Assembly: GCA_031415135.1 (NCBI GenBank)
Contig: JANORB010000019.1
Location: 1 to 64,000 of the forward strand
DNA: 64,000 nt
Origin: LGRD01 sp031415135
GTDB taxonomy: Bacteria; Pseudomonadota; Gammaproteobacteria; Burkholderiales; Burkholderiaceae_C
Reading direction: 5' to 3'
Both the position numbers and the translations under genes were made by a program. Shown here piece after piece: positions 44,075-51,754 of this stretch; positions within the stretch are counted from its first letter, which is position 1, and each line of letters starts with the position of its first letter. Under the pieces are notes generated by a model. That model saw nothing but the letters and a program-made list of their open reading frames with translations. It did no database searches and was not told where the DNA came from.

Positions 44075-45295
44075 ATGGACATGACTCCGCACTTCCCTGT
44101 CTACATCGACTATGCCTCGACCAACCCGGTCGACCAACGTGTGGTCGACGCGATGATTCCCTGGTTGCGCGAGCACTTCGGCAACCCTGCGTCAAGAAGC
44201 CATGCCTGGGGCTGGGAAGCCGAGGCCGTGGTCGAAAAGGCGCGTGAAAATGTGGCGGCGCTGATCGGCGCCGACCCGCGCGAAATCGTCTGGACCTCGG
44301 GAGCGACGGAGTCGAACAACCTGGCGATCAAGGGCGCGGCCCAGTTCTACAAGACACGCGGCAAGCACCTCGTCACGGTGAAGACCGAGCACAAGGCCGT
44401 GCTGGACACCATGCGCGAACTGGAGCGGCAAGGTTTCGAGGTGACCTATCTCGACGTGCGGGAAGACGGCCTGATTGATCTGGACAAACTCAAGGGCGCG
44501 ATGCGTGCCGACACGATTCTGGTGTCGGTGATGTTCGTGAACAACGAGATCGGAGTGATCCAGGACATTCCGGCGATTGGAGCGATGTGTCGTGAACGTG
44601 GAATCATCTTTCATGTCGACGCTGCCCAAGCAACCGGCAAGGTGGCGATCGACCTGGCCACGTTGCCCGTTGATTTGATGAGCCTGGCATCGCACAAGAC
44701 CTATGGCCCGAAGGGCATCGGCGCCCTGTACGTGAGGCGCAAGCCGCGGGTTCGGATCGAAGCACAGATGCACGGCGGCGGGCATGAGCGTGGCATGCGC
44801 TCAGGCACCTTGCCCACGCACCAGATCGTCGGCATGGGCGAGGCCTTCCGGATCGCTCGCGAAGAAATGGGCACCGAGAGCGAACGCGTTCGCATGCTGC
44901 AGCAGCGGCTGATCAACGGCTTGAAGGACATCGAGCAGACCTTCCTCAACGGCCATCCGGAAAAGCGTGTGCCGCACAACGTGAACATGTCGTTCAACTT
45001 TGTCGAGGGCGAGTCGCTCATCATGGGCATCAAGGGCATCGCGGTGTCCTCGGGATCGGCCTGCACTTCGGCCAGCCTGGAGCCCAGCTATGTGCTGCGC
45101 GCGTTGGGCCGCAGTGACGAGCTGGCCCACTCGAGCCTGCGCATGACCATCGGCCGATTCACCACGCAGGAAGAGATCGACTACGTGGTCACCACCCTGA
45201 AAGACCGCGTCGCCAAGCTGCGCGATCTTTCGCCGCTGTGGGACATGTACAAGGAAGGTGTCGACATCAGCACGATCCAGTGGTCGGCGCACTGA
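44075..45295 (+). CDS. iscS: Cysteine desulfurase IscS
   Basis: A 406-residue PLP enzyme that takes sulfur from cysteine for cluster and thio-tRNA synthesis. The PLP Lys208 is in SHKTYGPKG and the persulfide Cys330 is in SGSACTSASLEPSYVL; both are two residues beyond the E. coli positions. The N-terminal YIDYASTNPVD replaces the more usual YLDYSATTPVD. ATG 44075 is chosen over the GTG-type upstream frame from 44027 because of family length; ATG 44081 is possible. No strong ribosome site is seen. Confidence 0.96.
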   Translation: MDMTPHFPVYIDYASTNPVDQRVVDAMIPWLREHFGNPASRSHAWGWEAEAVVEKARENVAALIGADPREIVWTSGATESNNLAIKGAAQFYKTRGKHLVTVKTEHKAVLDTMRELERQGFEVTYLDVREDGLIDLDKLKGAMRADTILVSVMFVNNEIGVIQDIPAIGAMCRERGIIFHVDAAQATGKVAIDLATLPVDLMSLASHKTYGPKGIGALYVRRKPRVRIEAQMHGGGHERGMRSGTLPTHQIVGMGEAFRIAREEMGTESERVRMLQQRLINGLKDIEQTFLNGHPEKRVPHNVNMSFNFVEGESLIMGIKGIAVSSGSACTSASLEPSYVLRALGRSDELAHSSLRMTIGRFTTQEEIDYVVTTLKDRVAKLRDLSPLWDMYKEGVDISTIQWSAH

Positions 45296-45321
45296 ACATT
45301 TGAGTTTCCTGGAGAGATGAC

Positions 45322-45735
45322 ATGGCATACAGCGAAAAAGTGGTGGAACACTATGAGAACCCGCGCAACGTGGGTTCGTTCGACAAGGGCGATGACTCCG
45401 TCGGCACCGGCATGGTCGGCGCCCCGGCGTGCGGTGATGTGATGAAGCTTCAGATCAAGGTCAACCCGGTCACCGGCTTGATTGAAGACGCAAAATTCAA
45501 GACTTACGGCTGTGGGTCGGCGATTGCGTCGAGTTCTCTCGTGACCGAATGGGTCAAGGGCAAGTCTCTGGACGAAGCGCTGACCATCAAGAACACCCAC
45601 ATCGCCGAAGAGTTGGCCCTGCCGCCGGTGAAGATTCACTGCTCCATCCTGGCCGAAGACGCCATCAAGGCCGCAGTCAACGACTACAAGGCCAAGATGG
45701 GCAACGCAGCCCAGGGCGGCACGTTGGCGCACTGA
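45322..45735 (+). CDS. iscU: Fe-S cluster scaffold IscU
   Basis: A 137-residue scaffold on which clusters are built. The three ligand cysteines are in GAPACGDVMKL, TYGCGSAIASS and KIHCSILAEDA, and the HscA-recognition motif LPPVK is present. GGAGAG precedes the ATG. It lies between iscS and iscA in the standard order. Confidence 0.97.
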   Translation: MAYSEKVVEHYENPRNVGSFDKGDDSVGTGMVGAPACGDVMKLQIKVNPVTGLIEDAKFKTYGCGSAIASSSLVTEWVKGKSLDEALTIKNTHIAEELALPPVKIHCSILAEDAIKAAVNDYKAKMGNAAQGGTLAH

Positions 45736-45738
45736 ACC

Positions 45739-46062
45739 ATGGCCGTTACCTTGACCGAAGCCGCGGCCCGCCATGTCACGCGCTACATCACCAAGCGCGG
45801 CAAAGGCGTGGGCGTGCGCCTGGGCGTGAAGACGACGGGATGTTCGGGCCTGGCCTACAAGCTCGAATACGCCGACGACCTGGCGCCGGAGGATCTGATC
45901 TTCGAGGGCCACGGCGTGAAGGTCTTGGTCGACCCGAAGAGCCTGCCCTACATCGATGGCACCGAACTCGACTTCGTGCGCGAGGGCCTGAACGAGGGAT
46001 TCAAGTTTCACAACCCCCGCGAGAAAGATCGCTGCGGTTGCGGAGAATCCTTCCGCGTGTAG
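45739..46062 (+). CDS. iscA: A-type Fe-S carrier IscA
   Basis: A 107-residue A-type carrier that passes clusters to target proteins. The three cysteines are in TTGCSGLAY and the C-terminal CGCGESF. It starts three bases after the iscU stop. A strong terminator-like hairpin follows and separates it from hscB. Confidence 0.96.
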   Translation: MAVTLTEAAARHVTRYITKRGKGVGVRLGVKTTGCSGLAYKLEYADDLAPEDLIFEGHGVKVLVDPKSLPYIDGTELDFVREGLNEGFKFHNPREKDRCGCGESFRV

Positions 46063-46082
46063 TGGTGGCCGCCGCCACAGCA

Positions 46083-46111
46083 GGCGCGGCCACCGGTCGC
46101 GCCTTTTTCTT
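46083..46111 (+). terminator. Terminator-like hairpin inside the isc operon, before hscB
   Basis: GGCGCGGCC (46083-46091) and GGTCGCGCC (46095-46103) pair over nine positions, one of them a G-U pair, around a 3-base loop. TTTTTCTT follows. This has the form of an intrinsic terminator. It ends five bases before the hscB ATG and occupies the place where a Shine-Dalgarno sequence would be expected. Partial termination would lower hscBA-fdx relative to iscRSUA. Confidence 0.7.
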
Positions 46112-46115
46112 GCCC

Positions 46116-46634
46116 ATGAAGATCGACAGCGACGACTTTGAATTGTTCGGCATCGCGCGCCGCTTCGAGCAGGATCGCCACGACCTGGACCAGCGCTGGC
46201 GCGGCTTGCAGGCCGAAGTGCATCCAGACAAATTCGCCGCCGATGGTGCGGCGAGGCAGCGGGTGGCGATGCAATGGGCCGTTCGCGTCAACGAGGCTTA
46301 CGAGCGCCTGAAGGACCCGCTGAAGCGCGCCGCCTATCTTTGTGAACTCCACGGCGCGCCCATCCGCGCCGAAAGCAACACGGCGATGCCGGCGGGGTTC
46401 CTGGCGCGGCAAATGGAATGGCGCGAGGCGCTGGAGGATGCCGGCACCTTGAAACAGGTCGAGACGCTGCGCCGCGCGGTGACCGAGCATCGCAGCAAAG
46501 CGTTGCTGAAGTTGGGCGCCCTGCTTGACCAACGGCAAGACTTTGCCGGTGCGTCTCAGGAGGTCAGAGCCTTGATGTTCGTCGAACGCTTTGCCCAGGA
46601 CGTCGAACACCGTTTGGAAGCCCTGGAACCATAA
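46116..46634 (+). CDS. hscB: Co-chaperone HscB
   Basis: A 172-residue J-type co-chaperone. The J-domain HPD motif is in EVHPDKFA, followed by the YERLKDPLKRAAYLCEL segment and a C-terminal IscU-binding helical domain. It brings IscU to HscA for cluster transfer. The ATG is only five bases from the end of a terminator-like hairpin and has no visible ribosome site, so translation may be weak or depend on the structure. Confidence 0.95.
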   Translation: MKIDSDDFELFGIARRFEQDRHDLDQRWRGLQAEVHPDKFAADGAARQRVAMQWAVRVNEAYERLKDPLKRAAYLCELHGAPIRAESNTAMPAGFLARQMEWREALEDAGTLKQVETLRRAVTEHRSKALLKLGALLDQRQDFAGASQEVRALMFVERFAQDVEHRLEALEP

Positions 46635-46638
46635 CGAC

Positions 46639-48495
46639 ATGGCACTTCTTCAAATCTCAGAGCCGGGCGGCGCACTCGATCCGCACCAGCGGCGCCTCGC
46701 GGTGGGCATCGACCTGGGCACGACCCATTCACTCGTCGCCGCCGTTCGCCATGGCGTGGCGGAATGCCTGCCCGACGATGCGCAGCGAGTCATCCTGCCG
46801 TCGGTGGTCCGCTACCTCCCGGACGGTCGGCGCCAGATCGGATTCGGCGCGCTCGCCGACGCCGCGCTGGACCCGGCCAACACCATCATGTCGGTCAAGC
46901 GCTTCATGGGTCGGGGGCTGCTGGACGTTGCGGGGCGTGAGAGGCTGCCTTACGACTTTGTCGATGCGCCCGGCATGGTGCAGATGCGAACGGTCGACGG
47001 GGTGAAGTCTCCCGTCGAGGTGTCGGCTGAAATCCTTGCGGCTCTGCGACAGCGAGCCGAAGACACGTTCGCGGACGACCTGTTCGGTGCGGTGATCACG
47101 GTCCCTGCCTACTTTGACGAAGCACAGCGCCAGGCCACCAAAGACGCTGCGCGATTGGCCGGCCTGAACGTGTTGCGCCTGATCAGCGAGCCCACTGCCG
47201 CGGCCATTGCCTATGGCCTGGAAAACGGATCCGAAGGTCTGTACGCCGTTTACGATCTGGGCGGTGGCACCTTCGACATCTCATTGCTGCGCTTGATCCG
47301 TGGCGTGTTCGAGGTCGTCGCCACCGGCGGGGATTCTGCGCTCGGCGGTGACGATTTCGATGCCGCGCTGGCCGAATGGGCCCTGGCCCAGGGCGGCCTG
47401 CGCGCGCAGACGCCCCAGGACAAGCGCGCGGTGCTGGTGGCCGCGCGCGCCGCGAAGGAGAAGCTGTCCGCGGCGGACCATGCGACGCTGGCCTGCCCCC
47501 TGTCAAACGGTGAACTGTCGGTGCGCGTGGCGCGCGATGCGTTCGCGAACCTGGTGCGGCCGCTGGTGGCTAGAACCATCGCCGCGGTGCGCAAGGTGCT
47601 TCGCGATGCCAAGATCGACAAGGCCGAGGTCAACGGCGTCGTCATGGTCGGCGGCTCGACCCGCATGCCGATGGTCCAGCTGGCGGTGGGCGAATTCTTC
47701 GGCAAGGCCCCGCTGAACAATCTCAATCCCGACGAGGTGGTTGCGTTGGGTGCCGCGATCCAGGCCAACGCGCTGGCCGGAAACGCGGGGGCCGACGAAT
47801 TGCTGTTGCTCGATGTGATCCCGCTTTCGCTGGGCCTTGAAACCATGGGTGGACTGGTGGAGCGCATCATCCCCCGCAACAGCACCATTCCCACCGCACG
47901 GGCGCAAGACTTCACGACCTTCAAGGACGGCCAGACGGCGATTGCCATCCATGTGCTGCAAGGCGAGCGTGAAGTGGTGAGCGACTGCCGCTCCCTGGCG
48001 CGCTTCGAGCTGCGCGGCATTCCACCGATGGTTGCCGGCGCGGCGCGGGTCCGGGTGGCGTTCGCGGTCGATGCCGACGGCCTGTTGAGCGTCAGCGCGC
48101 GTGAGCAGGTGTCGGGTGTCGAGGCGGCCATTGCCGTCAAACCGAGCTACGGGCTGACGGACGATGAGATTGCCCGCATGCTGACCGAGAGTTTCACCAC
48201 CGCCGAGGTCGACATGGTCGAGCGCAGCTTGCGCGAGGCGCGCGTGGAGGCCGAACGCATGTTGCTCGCCACCCGCGCAGCGCTCAAGGCAGATGGTGAT
48301 CTGCTCGGTGCGCAGGAGCATGCGGCCATCGAAGTGCTGCTGGCCGCCGTGCAACAGGTCCGCACCGGCACCGACCACCATGCCATCGACGCCGCCGTTG
48401 AAGCGCTTGCCAACGGCACCGAAGCATTCGCAGCCGAACGAATGAACCGGGGAATCCGCAGCGCATTGGCCGGCCGCCGTGTCGAGGAAGTCTGA
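46639..48495 (+). CDS. hscA: Hsp70-type chaperone HscA
   Basis: A 618-residue Hsp70 dedicated to Fe-S transfer. ATPase motifs are VGIDLGTTHSLVA, VYDLGGGTFDISLL and GVVMVGGSTRMPMV, followed by the substrate-binding domain with DVIPLSLGLETMGG. Starting at ATG 46639 places it four bases after hscB. It uses ATP to release clusters from IscU with HscB. Confidence 0.97.
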   Translation: MALLQISEPGGALDPHQRRLAVGIDLGTTHSLVAAVRHGVAECLPDDAQRVILPSVVRYLPDGRRQIGFGALADAALDPANTIMSVKRFMGRGLLDVAGRERLPYDFVDAPGMVQMRTVDGVKSPVEVSAEILAALRQRAEDTFADDLFGAVITVPAYFDEAQRQATKDAARLAGLNVLRLISEPTAAAIAYGLENGSEGLYAVYDLGGGTFDISLLRLIRGVFEVVATGGDSALGGDDFDAALAEWALAQGGLRAQTPQDKRAVLVAARAAKEKLSAADHATLACPLSNGELSVRVARDAFANLVRPLVARTIAAVRKVLRDAKIDKAEVNGVVMVGGSTRMPMVQLAVGEFFGKAPLNNLNPDEVVALGAAIQANALAGNAGADELLLLDVIPLSLGLETMGGLVERIIPRNSTIPTARAQDFTTFKDGQTAIAIHVLQGEREVVSDCRSLARFELRGIPPMVAGAARVRVAFAVDADGLLSVSAREQVSGVEAAIAVKPSYGLTDDEIARMLTESFTTAEVDMVERSLREARVEAERMLLATRAALKADGDLLGAQEHAAIEVLLAAVQQVRTGTDHHAIDAAVEALANGTEAFAAERMNRGIRSALAGRRVEEV

Positions 48496-48497
48496 GC

Positions 48498-48836
48498 ATG
48501 CCCGTCATCAAGATACTGCCGCACCCCGAGTACTGCCCGAACGGGGCCGAGATCAGCGCGCCGCCGGGGACTTCCATTTGCGAGGCGCTGCTCGACAACG
48601 GCGTCGAGTTGGAGCATGCCTGCGAACTCAGCTGCGCCTGCACCACCTGCCATGTGATCGTGCGCGATGGCTTCAGGTCGCTGGGAGAGATGGATGAAAT
48701 CGAAGAGGACTTGCTGGACCGCGCCTGGGGCCTGGAGCCCACGTCGCGCTTGTCGTGCCAGGCCATCCTGTCGCAGCAGGACGTGACGGTGGAGATTCCG
48801 AAGTACTCGATCAACCACGCCAAAGAAAAGCATTGA
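48498..48836 (+). CDS. fdx: ISC-type [2Fe-2S] ferredoxin
   Basis: A 112-residue adrenodoxin-type ferredoxin. The cluster cysteines are in CELSCACTTCHVIV and LSCQAILSQ. It supplies electrons for cluster assembly. It begins two bases after the hscA stop and ends the operon as seen; iscX is not found after it. Confidence 0.95.
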   Translation: MPVIKILPHPEYCPNGAEISAPPGTSICEALLDNGVELEHACELSCACTTCHVIVRDGFRSLGEMDEIEEDLLDRAWGLEPTSRLSCQAILSQQDVTVEIPKYSINHAKEKH

Positions 48837-48884
48837 CCGGCTCCGGCCGGCGCGCGCGGCAGATCAGGATTCACAAACGCTGTT

Positions 48885-49289
48885 TCAGGCCACAGACCCC
48901 GGCAATGCCGCAGCTCCAAGAACGGAATCGATCAACACGCGCTCAACCTCGGTCTGCCAGGGCAGGGAGTGGACGATTTCGTTCAAGCGAATCGCCATCT
49001 GCTGGGTGCTCAGCGCGTCGCCTTGGGCGTCGAGCAGCTTCAGGTTGGTGATCAGCCCGAGCGGGTCGGCGATCGCGACCACGCCTTGCTGGAGTTGCAC
49101 CCAGTCCCATGCCACGCCAGCCGACCGCTCGGGTGACGATTCACCCCACAGCGTCTGCCCGCTGCACAGTCCGGCGCGGTCGCCGAAGGTCAGCACGCGG
49201 GTGCCCAGGTGGACGAGTTGCAGTTCGGGTGCGGCACTGGCCTGCCACAATAGCGTGGGCCACGCGCAGACTATCCATGCGGGAATCAT
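48885..49289 (-). CDS. Conserved hypothetical protein of the isc-adjacent region
   Basis: About 134 residues from ATG 49289, with no known domain. Conserved-looking segments are LVHLGTRVLTFGDRAGLCSG and QQGVVAIADPLGLITNLKLL. I recall similar small proteins in other Burkholderiales next to isc or dnaQ-type genes, but no function is known to me. It is convergent with fdx. A start further inside the gene is also possible. Confidence 0.6.
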   Translation of the reverse strand: MIPAWIVCAWPTLLWQASAAPELQLVHLGTRVLTFGDRAGLCSGQTLWGESSPERSAGVAWDWVQLQQGVVAIADPLGLITNLKLLDAQGDALSTQQMAIRLNEIVHSLPWQTEVERVLIDSVLGAAALPGSVA

Positions 49290-49370
49290 TGCGGACGGGG
49301 GCTTGAAGGTTGATCTGGACGGGTTCTTCGGAGTCTCCGACAGTGTGGCGAGGTTCGACAAGCTTGCCAC

Positions 49371-49386
49371 CTGTAAACCTTGTCAG
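49371..49386. promoter_or_regulatory. lux-box-like dyad upstream of the luxR-type gene
   Basis: CTGTAAACCTTGTCAG fits the CT-N12-AG pattern of las/lux boxes. It matches the site at 50186-50201 at 13 of 16 positions. It lies 62 bases upstream of the regulator's ATG, suggesting autoregulation. Confidence 0.68.
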
Positions 49387-49448
49387 TGTTCAGCCGCTGT
49401 TGCTGAAGTTGATGCGTCAGTCGTGCGCAATTGGGGTTGAGGGGCCGA

Positions 49449-50162
49449 ATGCTTCAAGGTGGATTCACATCGGTTTTGCAAAGCCGCAGTCGAGCCGATT
49501 TTCAGTCCGAGGTCGTTGGGTTCGCGAAGCGGCTGGGATTCGACACGGTCGCGGCAACCTTGGTGATCGACCATTTTCTGGGCGATGCCGAGTTCATCAC
49601 GGTCGACAACACCCCGCAGGCCTACCGGGACACGTTTCAAAAGCCGGAGATGGGGCGCAGGGATCCGGTCACCCAGCACTGCAAACGACAAAGTATTCCC
49701 ATCATCTGGAACCAGGCCACGTACGTCAGCGGCGGGCAAGGGGAATTGTGGGAGGAGCAGGCGCGATTCGGCTACCGCAATGGCATCGCCCTGGCGCTGC
49801 ACATGCCCGAGGGCCGGCATTTCATGGTGGGAGTCGATCGGGACCAGCCTGTCCCTCCAGACCCCGGCGAGCTCACACGCCTGGTCGCCGACCTTCAGCT
49901 CTTTGCGGTCCACGCCCATGAGGCAGCGCTGCGAATCCTGATTCCCGCGCCGTCCGCGGCTGGTGCGCCTTCGCTGACGCCGCGCGAGCTCGAATCGCTC
50001 CGCTGGACCATGGAAGGCAAGACGGCGTGGGAGGTCGGCGCTTTGCTCGGGATCAGCGAGAGGACCGCCGTGCTGCACGTCAACAACGCGATGCACAAGC
50101 TGGGCTGCGTCAACAAGCATCAGGCCGTGCTCCGGGCATTGCGACTTGGCTTGATTCGCTGA
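49449..50162 (+). CDS. LuxR-family regulator with autoinducer-binding domain (LuxR solo)
   Basis: A 237-residue quorum-sensing-type regulator. In the N-terminal ligand domain the TraR-type key residues are Asp72-Pro73 (RRDPVTQH), Trp87 (IIWNQA) and Gly112 (YRNGIALALH); Tyr59 stands where Trp57 is usual. The C-terminal HTH runs from LTPRELESLRW through TAWEVGALLGISERTAVLHV to HKLGCVNK. No luxI-type synthase is in the window, so the signal may come from elsewhere or from other cells. It is followed by a GG-leader peptide and its exporter, with lux-like boxes before both. An in-frame GTG/ATG-type start at 49431 is less likely. Confidence 0.9.
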   Translation: MLQGGFTSVLQSRSRADFQSEVVGFAKRLGFDTVAATLVIDHFLGDAEFITVDNTPQAYRDTFQKPEMGRRDPVTQHCKRQSIPIIWNQATYVSGGQGELWEEQARFGYRNGIALALHMPEGRHFMVGVDRDQPVPPDPGELTRLVADLQLFAVHAHEAALRILIPAPSAAGAPSLTPRELESLRWTMEGKTAWEVGALLGISERTAVLHVNNAMHKLGCVNKHQAVLRALRLGLIR

Positions 50163-50185
50163 GTGCAGGTGCGGGTCGCCCCATC

Positions 50186-50201
50186 CTGTAAGACTTGACA
50201 G
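50186..50201. promoter_or_regulatory. lux-box-like dyad over the -35 of the GG-peptide gene
   Basis: CTGTAAGACTTGACAG fits CT-N12-AG and contains TTGACA at 50195-50200, a perfect -35 hexamer. No good -10 is seen at 16-18 bases, as expected for an activator-dependent promoter. LuxR activators commonly bind a box that overlaps the -35. It is 93 bases from the left base of the box to the peptide ATG. Confidence 0.72.
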
Positions 50202-50235
50202 TTACGCCGCCGCTCCGGGTTTGCTGGAATGCGGT

Positions 50236-50258
50236 CTTGCACGCGACCGGCGTGCAAG
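50236..50258 (+). other. Perfect 9-bp hairpin in the leader of the GG-peptide gene
   Basis: CTTGCACGC and GCGTGCAAG pair perfectly around GACCG. It lies between the predicted promoter and the ribosome site (TGGAG at 50269-50273), close to where the 5' end of the mRNA would be. It may stabilise the transcript or bind another regulator. Confidence 0.55.
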
Positions 50259-50278
50259 CCCACAACCCTGGAGCACCC

Positions 50279-50443
50279 ATGAAGCAACGTCGTGTACCCT
50301 CGATCAGCCCGTCCAACAGCAAACAAGCGCACGTCGCGAAAGCGGCCAAGGCGCCACCGATTCCGTTGAGTGAAACGGCACTCACGCAAGTTTCGGGAGG
50401 CGTGAAAGCGGTTGCCATGCTCACTCCCAAAGGGACCTGGTGA
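50279..50443 (+). CDS. Double-glycine leader peptide precursor (predicted 13-residue product)
   Basis: A 54-residue precursor. The leader ends PLSETALTQVSGG (residues 29-41) with the spaced hydrophobic residues Leu30, Leu35 and Val38 at -12, -7 and -4 before Gly40-Gly41, as C39 peptidases require. Cleavage after Gly41 would release VKAVAMLTPKGTW. GGAG precedes the ATG. It is directly followed by a membrane fusion protein and a C39-peptidase ABC exporter and preceded by a LuxR regulator and lux-like box. Thirteen residues is short for a class II microcin, so a signal or a small modified peptide is possible. No modifying enzyme or immunity gene is seen. I do not recognise the product. Confidence 0.78.
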   Translation: MKQRRVPSISPSNSKQAHVAKAAKAPPIPLSETALTQVSGGVKAVAMLTPKGTW

Positions 50444-50494
50444 CATTTCCGGCAATCGCGGGCGGCATCGTCGGGCCACTCTTGCACTGCGCTC

Positions 50495-51754
50495 GTGGCC
50501 GATTTCTTTCGACCTGAATCGCTTGAACACCGACATGGCGACAGGCTGGGCAGCATTCGGCTGACCCGGCCTGTCTCGTTCGCGCTCCTCACGGCGCTGA
50601 CGTTCGTGGTGCTGGTCTGCGTCGCCAGCTTTCTGATGCTGGGCGAATACACGCGCAAGGCCCGCGTCGCCGGCTATCTTGTGCCGGATCGCGGCGTGAT
50701 CCGCCTGGTGTCGCCCCAGGGGGCGACGGTGCTCGAAAGCCATGTCGCCGAGGGCCGCGTGGTTCATCAGGGCGATGTGTTGTTCGTGCTGGCCATCGAA
50801 CAGGCCGCGCCCACCGGGGACACCCAGCGTGCCGTCAAGAGCAGCCTGGCGACCCGCGAGCGCAGTCTTCAAGGCGCTGCCCGGCAGCAGCAGCAATTGG
50901 AGCAGGCACGCCTGGCGGCGCTCGATCGCCAGATCGAGCAGGTGCACCGGGAACTGGCGCAAATGGGTGCTGAGGCGCAACTTCAGGCTCAGCGGCTGAA
51001 ACTCGCCCAGGCGGCGCAGCTTCGGCTCGAGTCCTTGCGCCTCGAGAACTTTGTCTCGGCGGCGCAGGTGCAATCCAAGGCGGAAGAGGTGCTGGCCATA
51101 CGCGCCCAGGCCCAGGGCCTGGAACGCCAGCGCGCCGCGCATCAGCGTGAAATCGGCAGCCTGCAGGCGCAGCGGCGCGAGTTGCCGCTGCAGGCGCAAA
51201 CCGTGCAAGGCGAGATCGAACGCGACCTGGCGACGATCGCCCAGCAAACGGCCGAAACCGAGGCGGCGCGCCGCATCGTCGTGCGTGCGCCGCAAGACGG
51301 CATGGTCACGGCCGTGCTGGCCGAAGCCGGCCACAGCGTCAACGCCGCCTCGGCGCTGGCGAGCCTGCTGCCTGCCAACGCAAAGTTGCAGGCGCACTTG
51401 TTTGCGCCGTCCAGCGCGGTCGGGTTCGTGCGCCCGGATCAAGCGGTGCTGCTGCGCTACCAGGCCTTCCCGTACCAGAAGTTCGGCCACCATGCCGGGC
51501 GGGTGGTCCAGGTGTCGCGCTCGCCCTTGCAAGCCGGCGAGATGGCGGGGCTGGCACTGCCTCTTGGCGGCGCGGCCGGCAGCGAGCCGCTCTACCGGAT
51601 CACGGTCATGCTGGACCGGCAATCCGTCGCCGCCTACGGACAGGCCCAGCCGCTGGCACCCGGCATGCAGTTGGACGCCGACGTGCAGCTCGACCGGCGC
51701 CGCCTGATCGAATGGATTTTCGAGCCGCTGCTGAGCGTCGCGGGGCGGGTGTGA
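50495..51754 (+). CDS. HlyD/CvaA/RaxA-type membrane fusion protein
   Basis: About 419 residues from a GTG start. One N-terminal membrane helix (about residues 27-50) is followed by a lipoyl-like half, a long Gln/Ala/Leu-rich coiled coil (about residues 115-260) and the returning beta domain with IVVRAPQDGMV. The C-terminus RLIEWIFEPLLS is typical of the CvaA/RaxA branch that serves peptide exporters. It would bridge the inner-membrane ABC exporter to a TolC-like outer-membrane channel, which is not in the window. Its stop overlaps the exporter start (GTGA), showing coupling. Confidence 0.9.
   Translation: MADFFRPESLEHRHGDRLGSIRLTRPVSFALLTALTFVVLVCVASFLMLGEYTRKARVAGYLVPDRGVIRLVSPQGATVLESHVAEGRVVHQGDVLFVLAIEQAAPTGDTQRAVKSSLATRERSLQGAARQQQQLEQARLAALDRQIEQVHRELAQMGAEAQLQAQRLKLAQAAQLRLESLRLENFVSAAQVQSKAEEVLAIRAQAQGLERQRAAHQREIGSLQAQRRELPLQAQTVQGEIERDLATIAQQTAETEAARRIVVRAPQDGMVTAVLAEAGHSVNAASALASLLPANAKLQAHLFAPSSAVGFVRPDQAVLLRYQAFPYQKFGHHAGRVVQVSRSPLQAGEMAGLALPLGGAAGSEPLYRITVMLDRQSVAAYGQAQPLAPGMQLDADVQLDRRRLIEWIFEPLLSVAGRV

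Noticed and set aside
48837..48884. iscX at the end of the isc operon
   Set aside because: The next frame in this direction does not resemble IscX, and a gene on the other strand ends here.
49310..49921. 203-residue frame overlapping the LuxR gene
   Set aside because: It is a shifted-frame shadow of the regulator; the C-terminal part is Arg/Pro/Gly rich without a domain.
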